NCBI RefSeq assembly: GCF_037892425.1
Contig: NZ_JBBKTT010000001.1
Coordinates: 4,588,001-4,652,000, forward strand
Length of the DNA stretch: 64,000 bases
Reading direction: 5' to 3'
From: Lacibacter sp. H375
Lineage (GTDB): Bacteria > Bacteroidota > Bacteroidia > Chitinophagales > Chitinophagaceae
Of the stretch, positions 35,084 through 43,202 are shown piece after piece. Numbering within the stretch: position 1 is the first letter of the stretch; each line of letters begins with the position of its first letter. The position numbers and the translations under genes were made by a program. The notes beneath the pieces were generated by a model. It ran no database searches. It was given only the letters and a program-made list of their open reading frames with translations, and was not told where the DNA came from.

Positions 35084-36196
35084 ATGGATGCCGAACAGGA
35101 CTTACTTTTGCGGATTATGATCGACGAAGAATTGTTAGATGAAGAAAGTGAGTTGGAGAATGGCGACGGCTCGGAAGAGCTTTTCGAGAAGAAGCGTTTT
35201 GTGGTAACGAAAGGACAGGAACCTTTGCGCATTGATAAATACCTGATGACGAAGATCGAAGGCGCAACCCGTAACAAAGTGCAACGTGGAATTGAGACGG
35301 GAATGGTGCTGGTGAACAACAACACGGTTAAAGCGAACTATAAAGTAAAACCGGGTGATGATATTGTTACGTTTACAGATACAGCACCTGAAGACAGCAA
35401 TCTAAAAGCAGAAGAACTACCACTCAACATTGCTTACGAAGATGATTCTGTAATGCTGGTAAATAAGGAGCCCGGCATGGTGATGCATCCCGGCTGTGGT
35501 AATTATTCCGGCACATTGGTGAATGGTGCGTTGTGGCATTTTCAACAGCAACAACCGAATATCACCGAAGACGAATTACCACGCTTTGGCATGGTGCATC
35601 GGATTGATAAGAACACAAGCGGGTTGGTGATCATGGCGAAAACTGAACAGGCCAGTGTTCATCTAGCCAAACAATTCTTCAATCATACAGTAGAACGTAA
35701 ATACGTTGCATTGGTATGGGGTGATATAAAAGAAGATAGTGGAACCATTACGGGTCATGTTGGTCGTCATCAGCGTTTCCGAAAGATCATGGATGTATAT
35801 CCCGATGGTGAGTATGGGAAAGAAGCTATTACACATTATACCGTACTTGAACGTTTCGGCTACACTACACTGGTAGAATGCAGGTTGGAAACAGGACGTA
35901 CGCACCAGATACGTGTGCACATGCAGCACATCGGGCATCCGTTATTCAATGATGATACCTATGGTGGTGATCGGATTGTAAAAGGAACGGTTTACACCAA
36001 GTACAAACAGTTTGTAGATAATTGTTTTGCCATTTGTCCACGACATGCATTGCATGCACAAACATTGGGCTTCACACATCCAAAAACACAAGAGCGGATG
36101 TTATTTGAAAGTGAACTGGCAAAAGATATGCAGCAGGTAATTGAAAAGTGGAGAGTGTATACAAAAGCAAAGAATTTAACTGGAGATGATGAATAA
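35084..36196 (+). CDS. RluA/RluD-family 23S rRNA pseudouridine synthase
   Basis: The 370-residue protein has an N-terminal S4 RNA-binding domain (RIDKYLMTKIEGATRNKVQRGIE, VKPGDDI) followed by the catalytic domain with MVHRIDKNTSGLVIMAKT, containing the nucleophilic Asp, and later RLETGRTHQIRVHMQHIGHPLFND. These are the RluA-family signatures; the S4 domain points to the RluC/RluD type, which modify helix positions of 23S rRNA. An acidic leader (EELLDEESELENGDGSEE) precedes the S4 domain. The gene ends at a strong terminator. Confidence 0.93.
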   Translation: MDAEQDLLLRIMIDEELLDEESELENGDGSEELFEKKRFVVTKGQEPLRIDKYLMTKIEGATRNKVQRGIETGMVLVNNNTVKANYKVKPGDDIVTFTDTAPEDSNLKAEELPLNIAYEDDSVMLVNKEPGMVMHPGCGNYSGTLVNGALWHFQQQQPNITEDELPRFGMVHRIDKNTSGLVIMAKTEQASVHLAKQFFNHTVERKYVALVWGDIKEDSGTITGHVGRHQRFRKIMDVYPDGEYGKEAITHYTVLERFGYTTLVECRLETGRTHQIRVHMQHIGHPLFNDDTYGGDRIVKGTVYTKYKQFVDNCFAICPRHALHAQTLGFTHPKTQERMLFESELAKDMQQVIEKWRVYTKAKNLTGDDE

Positions 36197-36201
36197 AATA
36201 G

Positions 36202-36234
36202 ATCCCCGATATCAAATGATATCGGGGATTTTTC
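36202..36234 (+). terminator. Terminator after the pseudouridine synthase gene
   Basis: Perfect 13-bp arms (ATCCCCGATATCA and its complement) with a two-base spacer are followed by TTTTTC. Confidence 0.93.
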
Positions 36235-36265
36235 ATTAGTATCATTTAATCATTTTTTCTGCGGT

Positions 36266-36844
36266 CTATTTAGGGAACAGCATTTTATAATCCACATTAA
36301 CCTTTCCTCTTGAAATATCATCGAGTTTTCCTTTGAGCATTTTTCGTTTCAATGGTTTCAGGTAATCGATAAAGAGCTTCCCTTCAATATGATCATATTC
36401 GTGCAGGATCACACGGGCAGTTATTCCATCAAATGTTTTTACATGCTCCTTGAAATTTTCATCCATGTAACGGATGGTTACTTCTTCCGCACGATACACA
36501 TCTTCACGTATTTTGGGAATGCTTAAACAACCTTCATTGTACAACCAATCATCACCCAACAACTCTTCTACATGTGCGTTGATGAATACCTGCTTAATAC
36601 CTGGTTTATCAGGATACAACAGGGTTTCTTCCTCATCCATATTGGCAAACATCTGGGCACTATCCACCACAAACAAACGAATATCACGGTTGATCTGCGG
36701 AGCAGCCAAACCAACACCGTTGGAAGAATACATGGTTTCCCACATATCAGCAATCAGCTTCTCAAGCCCGGGGTAATCAGGCGTAATATCTTTTGCTGTT
36801 TTACGAAGCACATCAAAGCCGTAGGCGACAATGGGAAGAATCAT
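36266..36844 (-). CDS. def: Peptide deformylase
   Basis: This enzyme removes the formyl group from the first methionine of new proteins. All three motifs are present: GVGLAAPQI, EGCLSIP (metal-binding Cys) and HEYDHIEGKLFID (two metal-binding His and the catalytic Glu). The 192-residue length is normal for the type I enzyme. It begins MILPIVAYGFDVLRK without extension. It is the last gene of the likely trmH-like/ubiA-like/ruvX/def run on the minus strand; a TATATTTG element at 36909-36916 may give it an extra promoter. Confidence 0.96.
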   Translation of the reverse strand: MILPIVAYGFDVLRKTAKDITPDYPGLEKLIADMWETMYSSNGVGLAAPQINRDIRLFVVDSAQMFANMDEEETLLYPDKPGIKQVFINAHVEELLGDDWLYNEGCLSIPKIREDVYRAEEVTIRYMDENFKEHVKTFDGITARVILHEYDHIEGKLFIDYLKPLKRKMLKGKLDDISRGKVNVDYKMLFPK

Positions 36845-36852
36845 GCGATTTA

Positions 36853-36988
36853 TGATTTATGATGGTGGATTTATGATTACAAACCATCTTCAACAAAAAA
36901 ATTAGCTGCAAATATAAGCAAAGCCAATCAAGCGTTCGCAATTCATCGAGTAAGTAAGCAACTATCGGGATTCCTACATCATAAATCA
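36853..36988. repeat. 12-bp inverted repeat filling the def-ruvX gap
   Basis: TGATTTATGATG at 36853-36864 is the exact complement of CATCATAAATCA at 36977-36988. The left side also holds two more copies of GATTTATGAT. The pair spans almost the whole gap between the two genes. Confidence 0.7.
36909..36916 (-). promoter_or_regulatory. TAnnTTTG promoter element for def
   Basis: The minus strand reads TATATTTGC, exact consensus, 64 bp before the def ATG. Confidence 0.6.
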
Positions 36989-36994
36989 GACATC

Positions 36995-37405
36995 CTACGT
37001 CCTCGCCAGGTATTCCTGCAGCATAATCGTAGCTGCTATCTCATCCACCAGCTTTTTATCCCGGCGCTGACTTTTCTTAAGGCCCATTTCGAGCATCGCA
37101 TCTTTGGCCATTTTGGACGTATAGCGCTCATCCACCGTTTCAATAGGAATGTTGGGGAAATTTTTCTTCAGTTGTTCAATGGCACGTTTCACTAACGGCG
37201 TGGCATGAGTGTCACTATCGTCCCAGTTGGTGGGCATACCAATAAGAATCAACTCCACCTGTTCTTTGCTGAAATAATCTTTGAGGAAAGGGATGAAGTT
37301 TTTTGTTTCGATAGTGGTTAAACCGGTTGCAATGATCTGCAACGGATCGGTCACTGCCAATCCTGTACGTTTGCCGCCGTAATCGATGCACATTATACGA
37401 GCCAT
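36995..37405 (-). CDS. ruvX: Holliday junction resolvase-like protein RuvX/YqgF
   Basis: The 136-residue protein has the RNase-H-like fold of YqgF: MARIMCIDYGGKRTGLAVTD with the first catalytic Asp, LILIGMPTNWDDSD, and ETVDERYTSKMAKDAML with the conserved D-E-R-x-(T/S). Known members take part in 16S rRNA 5'-end processing or in junction resolution. Length is normal. Its ATG touches the end of a repeat element that separates it from the ubiA-like gene upstream. Confidence 0.94.
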   Translation of the reverse strand: MARIMCIDYGGKRTGLAVTDPLQIIATGLTTIETKNFIPFLKDYFSKEQVELILIGMPTNWDDSDTHATPLVKRAIEQLKKNFPNIPIETVDERYTSKMAKDAMLEMGLKKSQRRDKKLVDEIAATIMLQEYLART

Positions 37406-37532
37406 AAACCCCTCCCGTCCTCCCCTGAAAGGGAGGTAATTTGCTCAAGTAATACTGTTGATCTGTTTATTCTTTTGTTCATCATTTGTAGTGAAGCAAC
37501 AAGTCTCCCTTCAGGGAGATTTAGAGGGTTTA
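37405..37532. repeat. REP/MITE-like element with inverted, hairpin-bearing ends
   Basis: The left end begins TAAACCCCTCCC, and the right end, read on the other strand, begins TAAACCCTCTAA. Each end carries a hairpin: CCTCCC...GGGAGG at 37419-37436 and TCTCCC...GGGAGA at 37504-37519. Just inside these, both ends reach the word TTGC. The element fills exactly the space between the ruvX start codon and the stop codon of the ubiA-like gene, and contributes the bases of that stop codon. It has no coding capacity. Confidence 0.75.
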
Positions 37533-38441
37533 AATAAAGATATCAGCAATCACAAACACCGCAAACACAACACTCGCAATACCATTCGCCGTCATAAACG
37601 CAATGTTCACTCTGCGTAAATCATCGGGCTTTACAATGGAGTGTTGATAGATCAACATGCCAATAAATACAGCTACGCCTATCCAATACAACACACCAAA
37701 ATTTCCGTAGTAACCTGCTGCAGTTACACAAAATGCAGAAAGTACATGTAAGAATTCTGATACACGCAATGCTTTAGATTTCCCCAACCACGCAGGTATC
37801 GATTTCAATTCATATTTCTTATCAAACTCTTCATCCTGCAAAGCATAAATAATATCGAAACCACTCACCCAAAACAACACCGTAAATGAAAATAAAACAG
37901 GCAATACAGCAAAAGCTCCTGCTACTGCCAAATATGCTCCAATAGGTGCCAATGATAAACCAAGACCTAATACCAAATGACAAAGTGGTGTAAAACGTTT
38001 CGTGTAACTATAACCTAACACAACAAATAAAGCAACTGGTGATAACGCAAGGCAAAGTGAATTGATAAAGAATGTTGCAACCACAAACAACACACTGTTG
38101 ATGATCGTAAACATTAGTGCACTGTTGGCTGAAATAATTCCTGCTGGTATTTCACGAATAGCAGTGCGTGGATTTTTTGCATCGAAACTTCTATCGAGAT
38201 AACGATTAAAAGCCATGGCGGCACTACGGGCAAAGATCATGCAGAGAAGAACTAGAATGAATATAATTATCAGTCTAGACATTCCAATTTCACCTGAAAC
38301 TCGGTAGTTGAAAAAAACATCCTCTTCAAGCTGAGGCATCACTATACTTTTAGCTAAAAAGAATCCAATCAATGCAAAAGGCAATGCAAAAATGGTGTGC
38401 GAAAATTTTATAAGTGATAGATAGTTTTTTACTGTGCTCAT
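37530..38441 (-). CDS. UbiA-family prenyltransferase (MqnP-like / putative 4-hydroxybenzoate polyprenyltransferase)
   Basis: The 303-residue membrane protein has about eight hydrophobic segments. It carries the two Asp-rich motifs of the family: NRYLDRSFDAKNPRTA near residues 79-94 and DIIYALQDEEFDKKYELKSIP. These bind the magnesium-diphosphate of a polyprenyl donor. The pattern fits the group first annotated as 4-hydroxybenzoate transferases in bacteria without ubiquinone, now often linked to menaquinone synthesis by the futalosine route (MqnP); which aromatic acceptor is used here is an inference. It starts 15 bp after the trmH-like gene. Confidence 0.88.
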   Translation of the reverse strand: MSTVKNYLSLIKFSHTIFALPFALIGFFLAKSIVMPQLEEDVFFNYRVSGEIGMSRLIIIFILVLLCMIFARSAAMAFNRYLDRSFDAKNPRTAIREIPAGIISANSALMFTIINSVLFVVATFFINSLCLALSPVALFVVLGYSYTKRFTPLCHLVLGLGLSLAPIGAYLAVAGAFAVLPVLFSFTVLFWVSGFDIIYALQDEEFDKKYELKSIPAWLGKSKALRVSEFLHVLSAFCVTAAGYYGNFGVLYWIGVAVFIGMLIYQHSIVKPDDLRRVNIAFMTANGIASVVFAVFVIADIFI

Positions 38442-38456
38442 GTTGTTCGATCCTGA

Positions 38457-38993
38457 TTATTGGTTCAATATACCTTTTCTTGCCATTTCCCACAGTACCA
38501 CTCCTGCTGCTACCGAAATATTCAGCGAATGTTTCATCCCAAACTGTGGTATTTCAATACAGCCTACACACTGCAACAGGGTTTCCTGTTCCACTCCTTC
38601 GGCTTCGTTGCCAAAGATGAGGGCAATTTTTTCTTCTTTCGCTTTTTCAAAGTCCTGGAGTAAAATGCTGCCTTCGGTCTGTTCAATCCCAAACAGCTTG
38701 TAGCCGTTTGCTTTTAACTCAGCAATTGCCTCGCTGGTTTCGGCAAAATATTTCCAGTTCACGGTTTCTGTTGCACCCAAGGCTGTTTTATGAATATCCC
38801 GATGAGGAGGTTGAGGCGTGTAGCCAATGAGATAAATAGCTTCCACCAAAAAAGCATCGGCTGTGCGGAACACACTGCCCACATTCTGCATGCTGCGGAT
38901 ATTTTCCAGCACAACAATCACCTTGTTCTTCTCCGCTTCTTTAAATTCATCAACCGATTTGCGGTTGAGCTCATCCATGCCCAGTTTTCGCAT
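38457..38993 (-). CDS. TrmH/SpoU-family RNA 2'-O-methyltransferase
   Basis: The SPOUT knot motifs are present: VVLENIRSMQNVGSVFRTADAF (motif 1), LIFGNEAEGV (motif 2) and IEIPQFGMKHSLNISVAAGVVLWEM (motif 3). The enzyme would methylate a tRNA or rRNA ribose with SAM; the target is not evident. The 178-residue length is a minimal catalytic domain. The start MRKLGMDELNRKSVDEF matches the form I expect in the phylum, yet the promoter element lies only 4 bp upstream, so the message may be leaderless. It is the first gene of the minus-strand run. Confidence 0.9.
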   Translation of the reverse strand: MRKLGMDELNRKSVDEFKEAEKNKVIVVLENIRSMQNVGSVFRTADAFLVEAIYLIGYTPQPPHRDIHKTALGATETVNWKYFAETSEAIAELKANGYKLFGIEQTEGSILLQDFEKAKEEKIALIFGNEAEGVEQETLLQCVGCIEIPQFGMKHSLNISVAAGVVLWEMARKGILNQ

Positions 38994-38997
38994 GGCG

Positions 38998-39005
38998 CAA
39001 AGATA
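38998..39005 (-). promoter_or_regulatory. TAnnTTTG promoter element directly before the trmH-like gene
   Basis: The minus strand reads TATCTTTG, exact consensus, with only four bases between it and the ATG. Confidence 0.65.
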
Positions 39006-39127
39006 AGCCGATAGCCATTAGCAGCTAGTGTTTAGCCTGTTACATACGTTTTGCTGCAATCAGCATTGCTATTGACTGCAGACCAGCCACTAGCTACTCA
39101 AATGCATCTCATCCCCCAATAAAACCT

Positions 39128-39135
39128 TACCTTTG
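39128..39135 (+). promoter_or_regulatory. TAnnTTTG promoter element for the DEAD-box helicase
   Basis: TACCTTTGCC is an exact match, 26 bp before the ATG at 39162. Confidence 0.7.
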
Positions 39136-39161
39136 CCGCTTATTATAACAGAAAATACAGA

Positions 39162-40877
39162 ATGAACACATTTGAAGCGCTTGGACTGGATGAAAGATTG
39201 ATGAAAGCGATTAGTGAACTCGGTTTTACAACTCCCACTCCTATTCAGGAAAAAGCAATCCCCGTTCTTTTGAGCGGAACAACGGATTTGATCGGCCTTG
39301 CCCAAACGGGTACCGGCAAAACAGCAGCCTTTGGTTTACCATTGCTGCAATTATTAGACGAAAGCAAAAAACACCCACAGGCACTGATCGTTTGTCCTAC
39401 ACGTGAACTTTGCCTGCAGATCGTTAAAGAGATAGAAATTTTCAAGAAACACATGAAGGGAATGCAGGTGGTTGCTGTTTACGGCGGCACCTCCATCGGC
39501 ATGCAGATCCGTGATATCAAACGTGGTATCCAGATCGTAGTAGCTACTCCCGGTCGTTTGATTGATTTAATTGAACGCAAGGCCATCAACCTTGGTGAAA
39601 TTAAGTATGTGGTGCTTGATGAAGCAGATGAAATGCTGAACATGGGTTTCCAGGATGATATTGAATTCATCTTACAGAATACTCCCAAGAAAGAAAGTAC
39701 CTGGTTATTCAGTGCTACCATGCCACCTGAAATTCGTAAGGTGAGCCGCAAGTACATGAAAGAGCCGGTAGAAGTTACGGTTGGTAAAATGAATACCGCC
39801 AACGTAAACATCGATCATCAGTATTTTGTGGTGTCATCACAACACCGCTACGAAGCATTGAAGCGTTTGATCGATTTTAACCCCGGTATTTATGGTATCA
39901 TTTTCACACGTACAAAAATTGATGCACAAAACATTTCCGAGAAGTTAACCCGTGAAGGATATGATATTGATGCTTTGCATGGTGATCTTACCCAACAACA
40001 ACGTGATGCGGTAATGGGCCAGTTCCGTGACAGAACATTGCAATTGCTGATTGCAACCGATGTGGCTGCACGTGGTATAGATGTGAAAGATATTACGCAT
40101 GTGATCAACTATGAGTTACCCGACGATATTGAAGTGTACACACACCGTAGTGGTCGTACAGGTCGTGCAGGTAAAACAGGTATTTGTATGAGTATTGTAC
40201 ACAGTCGTGAAATCGGCAAGGTTCGCCAGATCGAACGTATTGTGCAGTCACGATTTAATAAACTTGAAATACCAACCGGTAAAGATGTTTGCCGCAAACA
40301 GTTTTTCTCGTTTATGGATAAGCTCATTAACATGGATGTAAGCAGCGAAGAATATGAAACTTATGTACCGATGCTGCAGGAAAAATTTGCAGACATCAGC
40401 AAAGAAGAAATTCTGAAGCGTGTTGCATCAATGGAGTTCGATCGATTCCTCAAATATTACGAAAACGCAGAAGACCTCAACATTCGTGAACGTGGTCGTG
40501 AGTTTGATAAATTCAAACGTGATGGTGGTAGTCGTGGTATTGAAAGAGAAAGACCAGGATCAGGACGCACACGTGAACGTGAACGCCAACCCTACCGTGA
40601 TACACAAGGTCGTGAATTCAATGGCGGAGGTTCAGGCAATTACACCCGTTTGTTTGTGAACCTTGGAACGAAAGATGGTTTTTACAAAGCAAGTTTTCTC
40701 CAGTTCATTTTAGATATGAGTGATCTGAAAAAAGATTCGCTGGGTAAAATTGATATGCGTGAAATGAACAGCTGGGTTGAAGTTGATAGTAAAGCAGCAA
40801 CACAAATGATCCGTTCTATTGATGGAAAGAAGTTTAAAGGACGAAACATCAGGATGAATGATGCCAATAGCAGGTAA
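39162..40877 (+). CDS. DEAD-box RNA helicase with DbpA-type RNA-binding domain
   Basis: The 571-residue protein has all core motifs: Q motif (TPTPIQEKAIP), Walker A (AQTGTGKT, 47-54), PTREL (79-83), DEAD with the Asp-Glu pair in VLDEADEML, SAT in FSATMPPEIR, then ARGIDVKDITHVINYELPDD and HRSGRTGRAGKTG. After an Arg/Gly/Asp-rich linker (about 440-480, RERERPGSGRTRERERQ), a C-terminal DbpA-like RNA-recognition domain starts at YTRLFVNLGTKDGF and ends in KKFKGRNIRMNDA. Such helicases act in ribosome assembly and cold adaptation. It stands alone with its own promoter and terminator. Confidence 0.95.
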   Translation: MNTFEALGLDERLMKAISELGFTTPTPIQEKAIPVLLSGTTDLIGLAQTGTGKTAAFGLPLLQLLDESKKHPQALIVCPTRELCLQIVKEIEIFKKHMKGMQVVAVYGGTSIGMQIRDIKRGIQIVVATPGRLIDLIERKAINLGEIKYVVLDEADEMLNMGFQDDIEFILQNTPKKESTWLFSATMPPEIRKVSRKYMKEPVEVTVGKMNTANVNIDHQYFVVSSQHRYEALKRLIDFNPGIYGIIFTRTKIDAQNISEKLTREGYDIDALHGDLTQQQRDAVMGQFRDRTLQLLIATDVAARGIDVKDITHVINYELPDDIEVYTHRSGRTGRAGKTGICMSIVHSREIGKVRQIERIVQSRFNKLEIPTGKDVCRKQFFSFMDKLINMDVSSEEYETYVPMLQEKFADISKEEILKRVASMEFDRFLKYYENAEDLNIRERGREFDKFKRDGGSRGIERERPGSGRTRERERQPYRDTQGREFNGGGSGNYTRLFVNLGTKDGFYKASFLQFILDMSDLKKDSLGKIDMREMNSWVEVDSKAATQMIRSIDGKKFKGRNIRMNDANSR

Positions 40878-40897
40878 ACTGTTGTTAATTATATTAG

Positions 40898-40927
40898 AAA
40901 GGAGTTGCAAATTGCAGCTCCTTTTTT
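40898..40927 (+). terminator. Terminator after the DEAD-box helicase
   Basis: AAAGGAGTTGCAA pairs with TTGCAGCTCCTTT (one G-T pair) and is followed by further T. Confidence 0.88.
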
Positions 40928-41616
40928 GTTATATCAGTTTTAATACTACTTGCAGAAAGCAAATTGCTTAATAATTTTTACAACACTTCTGGTTGTGAAT
41001 AAGCTGGTGATAAAATTAACAAATGTATAATGCTTACCTAATCTTCAAAAACCGGTAACGGAGTTTGTTTTAATTACATGCGTTACACTTGTTAAACCAG
41101 TTGTTTACTGAATGATTTTTTTTCGTGTAACTGCAGACATCAAAATTGATACCTACAAAAGTTTTTGTTTAATGTGTAGTATAAAGAGTGATTTTCATGT
41201 CCTCAAAAGCCTTTCACTTATTTTGAACATAAAAACAAAATACCTTTGCCATCGATATAAAATTACGACGAGCGATTGCATGGTGAGTGGCATAATTATT
41301 GTTTAATACCCGTAGAATTAAAGGCATAGTAAACAGGATAAAATTTTGAGGCAGAGCGGAATTGATTTGTTTAATTAAGGACCCACGAGAACAAATATCC
41401 GAATCATAGAAGAACCATTCCCCAACAGAAAGTACCAGATACAATTTCCCACAAGATTTATCAAAAACAAGATGCGCATGTAAATGCTTTGCATTTGCAC
41501 ATAGCAAAGCTGCATCAACTGTCAGGCATTTGAAAAGCAACTATACCTGAATGCAATACCTATGGGCGTCACCGCCAAACATTTTTTATTACTTATAAAA
41601 ACCAACAGCAGATTAA
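40928..41616. other. 689-bp gap with a promoter and a long leader
   Basis: No credible gene is seen. A consensus TACCTTTG at 41241-41248, with TTTTG 15 bp upstream, would start a leader of about 360 nt for the papain-like gene. The leader holds a hairpin at 41479-41499 (TGTAAATGC with GCATTTGCA) and a small one at 41565-41576 (GGCG/CGCC). A minus-strand open frame of 108 codons here has no family-like sequence. Confidence 0.6.
41241..41248 (+). promoter_or_regulatory. TAnnTTTG promoter element upstream of the papain-like gene
   Basis: Exact consensus TACCTTTG followed by CC; 368 bp before the ATG at 41617. Confidence 0.6.
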
Positions 41617-43125
41617 ATGAAAAGATTTACAATGCCGAAAGGCTTGTTAGGGTTATTGATTGTATCCGTTCTGTGGACAGCTTGTTCTAAAGAAAAATCA
41701 ACAGTAGTACCCGAAAGTGAAACGGAATTTTCTCAAGAGAAAGTTTCAGGAGTTGTTGATGACAATCCTGCGTTACAGGCAAAAGTACCTTTGATAGTGT
41801 CCTCTGGATTTTTATCAAAGGCCCCGGAAGCAGGTGTAGAAGTTTTGAACTTATCTATGGTAGCAGCAAGAGGTAAACGTGATGCTATTGCACCAACTAT
41901 CAGTATTATTTCCCCAACATCAGGCTCTTTTGTTACCGGCACATCTACTGTACAGGTGAGCGCAAGTGATAACGTTGGCGTTTCATCTGTTAGTCTTGAT
42001 GTTGATGGTGTGGCAGTCAGCAGCAGTAGTGTTGCTCCTTTCACAAACACATGGAATTCTGCTACAGCATCGAACGGCACTCACACACTAACAGTAACTG
42101 CAAGGGATGCTGCAAATAACAGAACAAGCAGTTCAGTTACAGTATCGGTAAATAATGTTACGGTTGGTGATGTTACTGCCCCAATTGTAAACATCAGTTC
42201 TCCGGTTAATGGTGCTTCATACAACACTGGTACCACCATTAACATCAGCGCATCGGCAAGTGATAATACTGGTGTAACTTCTTTAAGTATCAGTATTAAT
42301 GGTGTTGTAGTTGGTAGTTCTTCATCATCCAGCTACACGTACCCATGGAACACAACAAATGCAGCGAGTGGCATTCACACAATTGTTGCAACCGCAAGAG
42401 ATGCGGCTGGCAACCAGTCTGTGAGATCAATTACCATAACACTCAACACAACAGTTGTTGAACCACCTTCAACTTCCGGCTTCAGATTAACTATGCCTCC
42501 AGTGGGCAACCAGGGAAGTGAAGGCTCATGTGTTGCTTTCTCAGTAGGTTATGCAGCACGTTCGGCTGAACAGTATTACAGAAGCGGTGCAACATCATAT
42601 AGCAATGCTGCAACTATTTTCAGTCCTGAATTTTTATACAACCAGATAAAATTCAACAGCGACTGTAATTCCGGTTCTGCAATGCAAACAGCTCTTGATT
42701 TTATTAAGTTGAATGGTATCTGTACGTTTCAAACAATGCCTTACAGCAGCAGCAATGGCTGTTCAACATTACCAACTTCATCACAATCGTCAGAAGCGCA
42801 GAATTACAAGATCAGCTCATATGCGAAATTATTTACTACTGATAGAGCAGCCATCAAATCAATGGTTACACAAAAACATCCTGTGATCATAAGCATACTT
42901 GCCGATAATTCATTCATCAGCGCCAAGGCCGGGTTTATATGGAAAACATATTCAGGTTCTGGTTCACTTCCACATTCAGTTGTTATTTGTGGTTATGATG
43001 ATGCGAAAAATGCATACCTCATTATGAACTCATGGGGTACAGCCTGGGGCGATGCAGGATATAGCTGGATCGATTATGATTTCTTCCTTACAAAAACAGG
43101 CACATATTGCTACGCAATTAACTAA
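41617..43125 (+). CDS. Lipoprotein with two Ig-like domains and a papain-like (C1) peptidase domain
   Basis: A lipoprotein signal ends at Cys 23 (LLIVSVLWTAC). Two bacterial Ig-like domains of about 95 residues follow (each with PTSGSFVTG/PVNGASYNTG, SDNxGVxSxSxxxxG and TVTARDAANNR/VATARDAAGNQ). The C-terminal 220 residues form a papain-fold domain: VGNQGSEGSCVAFSVGYAARS with the Cys nucleophile, LPHSVVICGYDDAKNAYLIMNSWGTAWGDAGY with the His and Asn. The usual Trp after the Cys is Val. The enzyme probably sits on the cell surface or in the periplasm, and the Ig domains act as spacers. It ends at a bidirectional terminator. Confidence 0.9.
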   Translation: MKRFTMPKGLLGLLIVSVLWTACSKEKSTVVPESETEFSQEKVSGVVDDNPALQAKVPLIVSSGFLSKAPEAGVEVLNLSMVAARGKRDAIAPTISIISPTSGSFVTGTSTVQVSASDNVGVSSVSLDVDGVAVSSSSVAPFTNTWNSATASNGTHTLTVTARDAANNRTSSSVTVSVNNVTVGDVTAPIVNISSPVNGASYNTGTTINISASASDNTGVTSLSISINGVVVGSSSSSSYTYPWNTTNAASGIHTIVATARDAAGNQSVRSITITLNTTVVEPPSTSGFRLTMPPVGNQGSEGSCVAFSVGYAARSAEQYYRSGATSYSNAATIFSPEFLYNQIKFNSDCNSGSAMQTALDFIKLNGICTFQTMPYSSSNGCSTLPTSSQSSEAQNYKISSYAKLFTTDRAAIKSMVTQKHPVIISILADNSFISAKAGFIWKTYSGSGSLPHSVVICGYDDAKNAYLIMNSWGTAWGDAGYSWIDYDFFLTKTGTYCYAIN

Positions 43126-43146
43126 TGCCCTTTGTTTTAAATGATA

Positions 43147-43183
43147 ATAAAAAATCCCGGTTCAACTGACCGGGATTTTTTAT
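43147..43183. terminator. Bidirectional terminator between the papain-like and Ig-repeat genes
   Basis: AAAAAATCCCGGT pairs with ACCGGGATTTTTT around a seven-base loop, giving A-run/T-run flanks for both convergent genes. Confidence 0.93.
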
Positions 43184-43202
43184 TAACTGGTGATTGTTCC
43201 TG

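Noticed and set aside
41214-41540. 108-codon minus-strand open frame in the gap before the papain-like gene
   Set aside because: No recognisable domain; it overlaps the plus-strand promoter and leader and has no promoter of its own.
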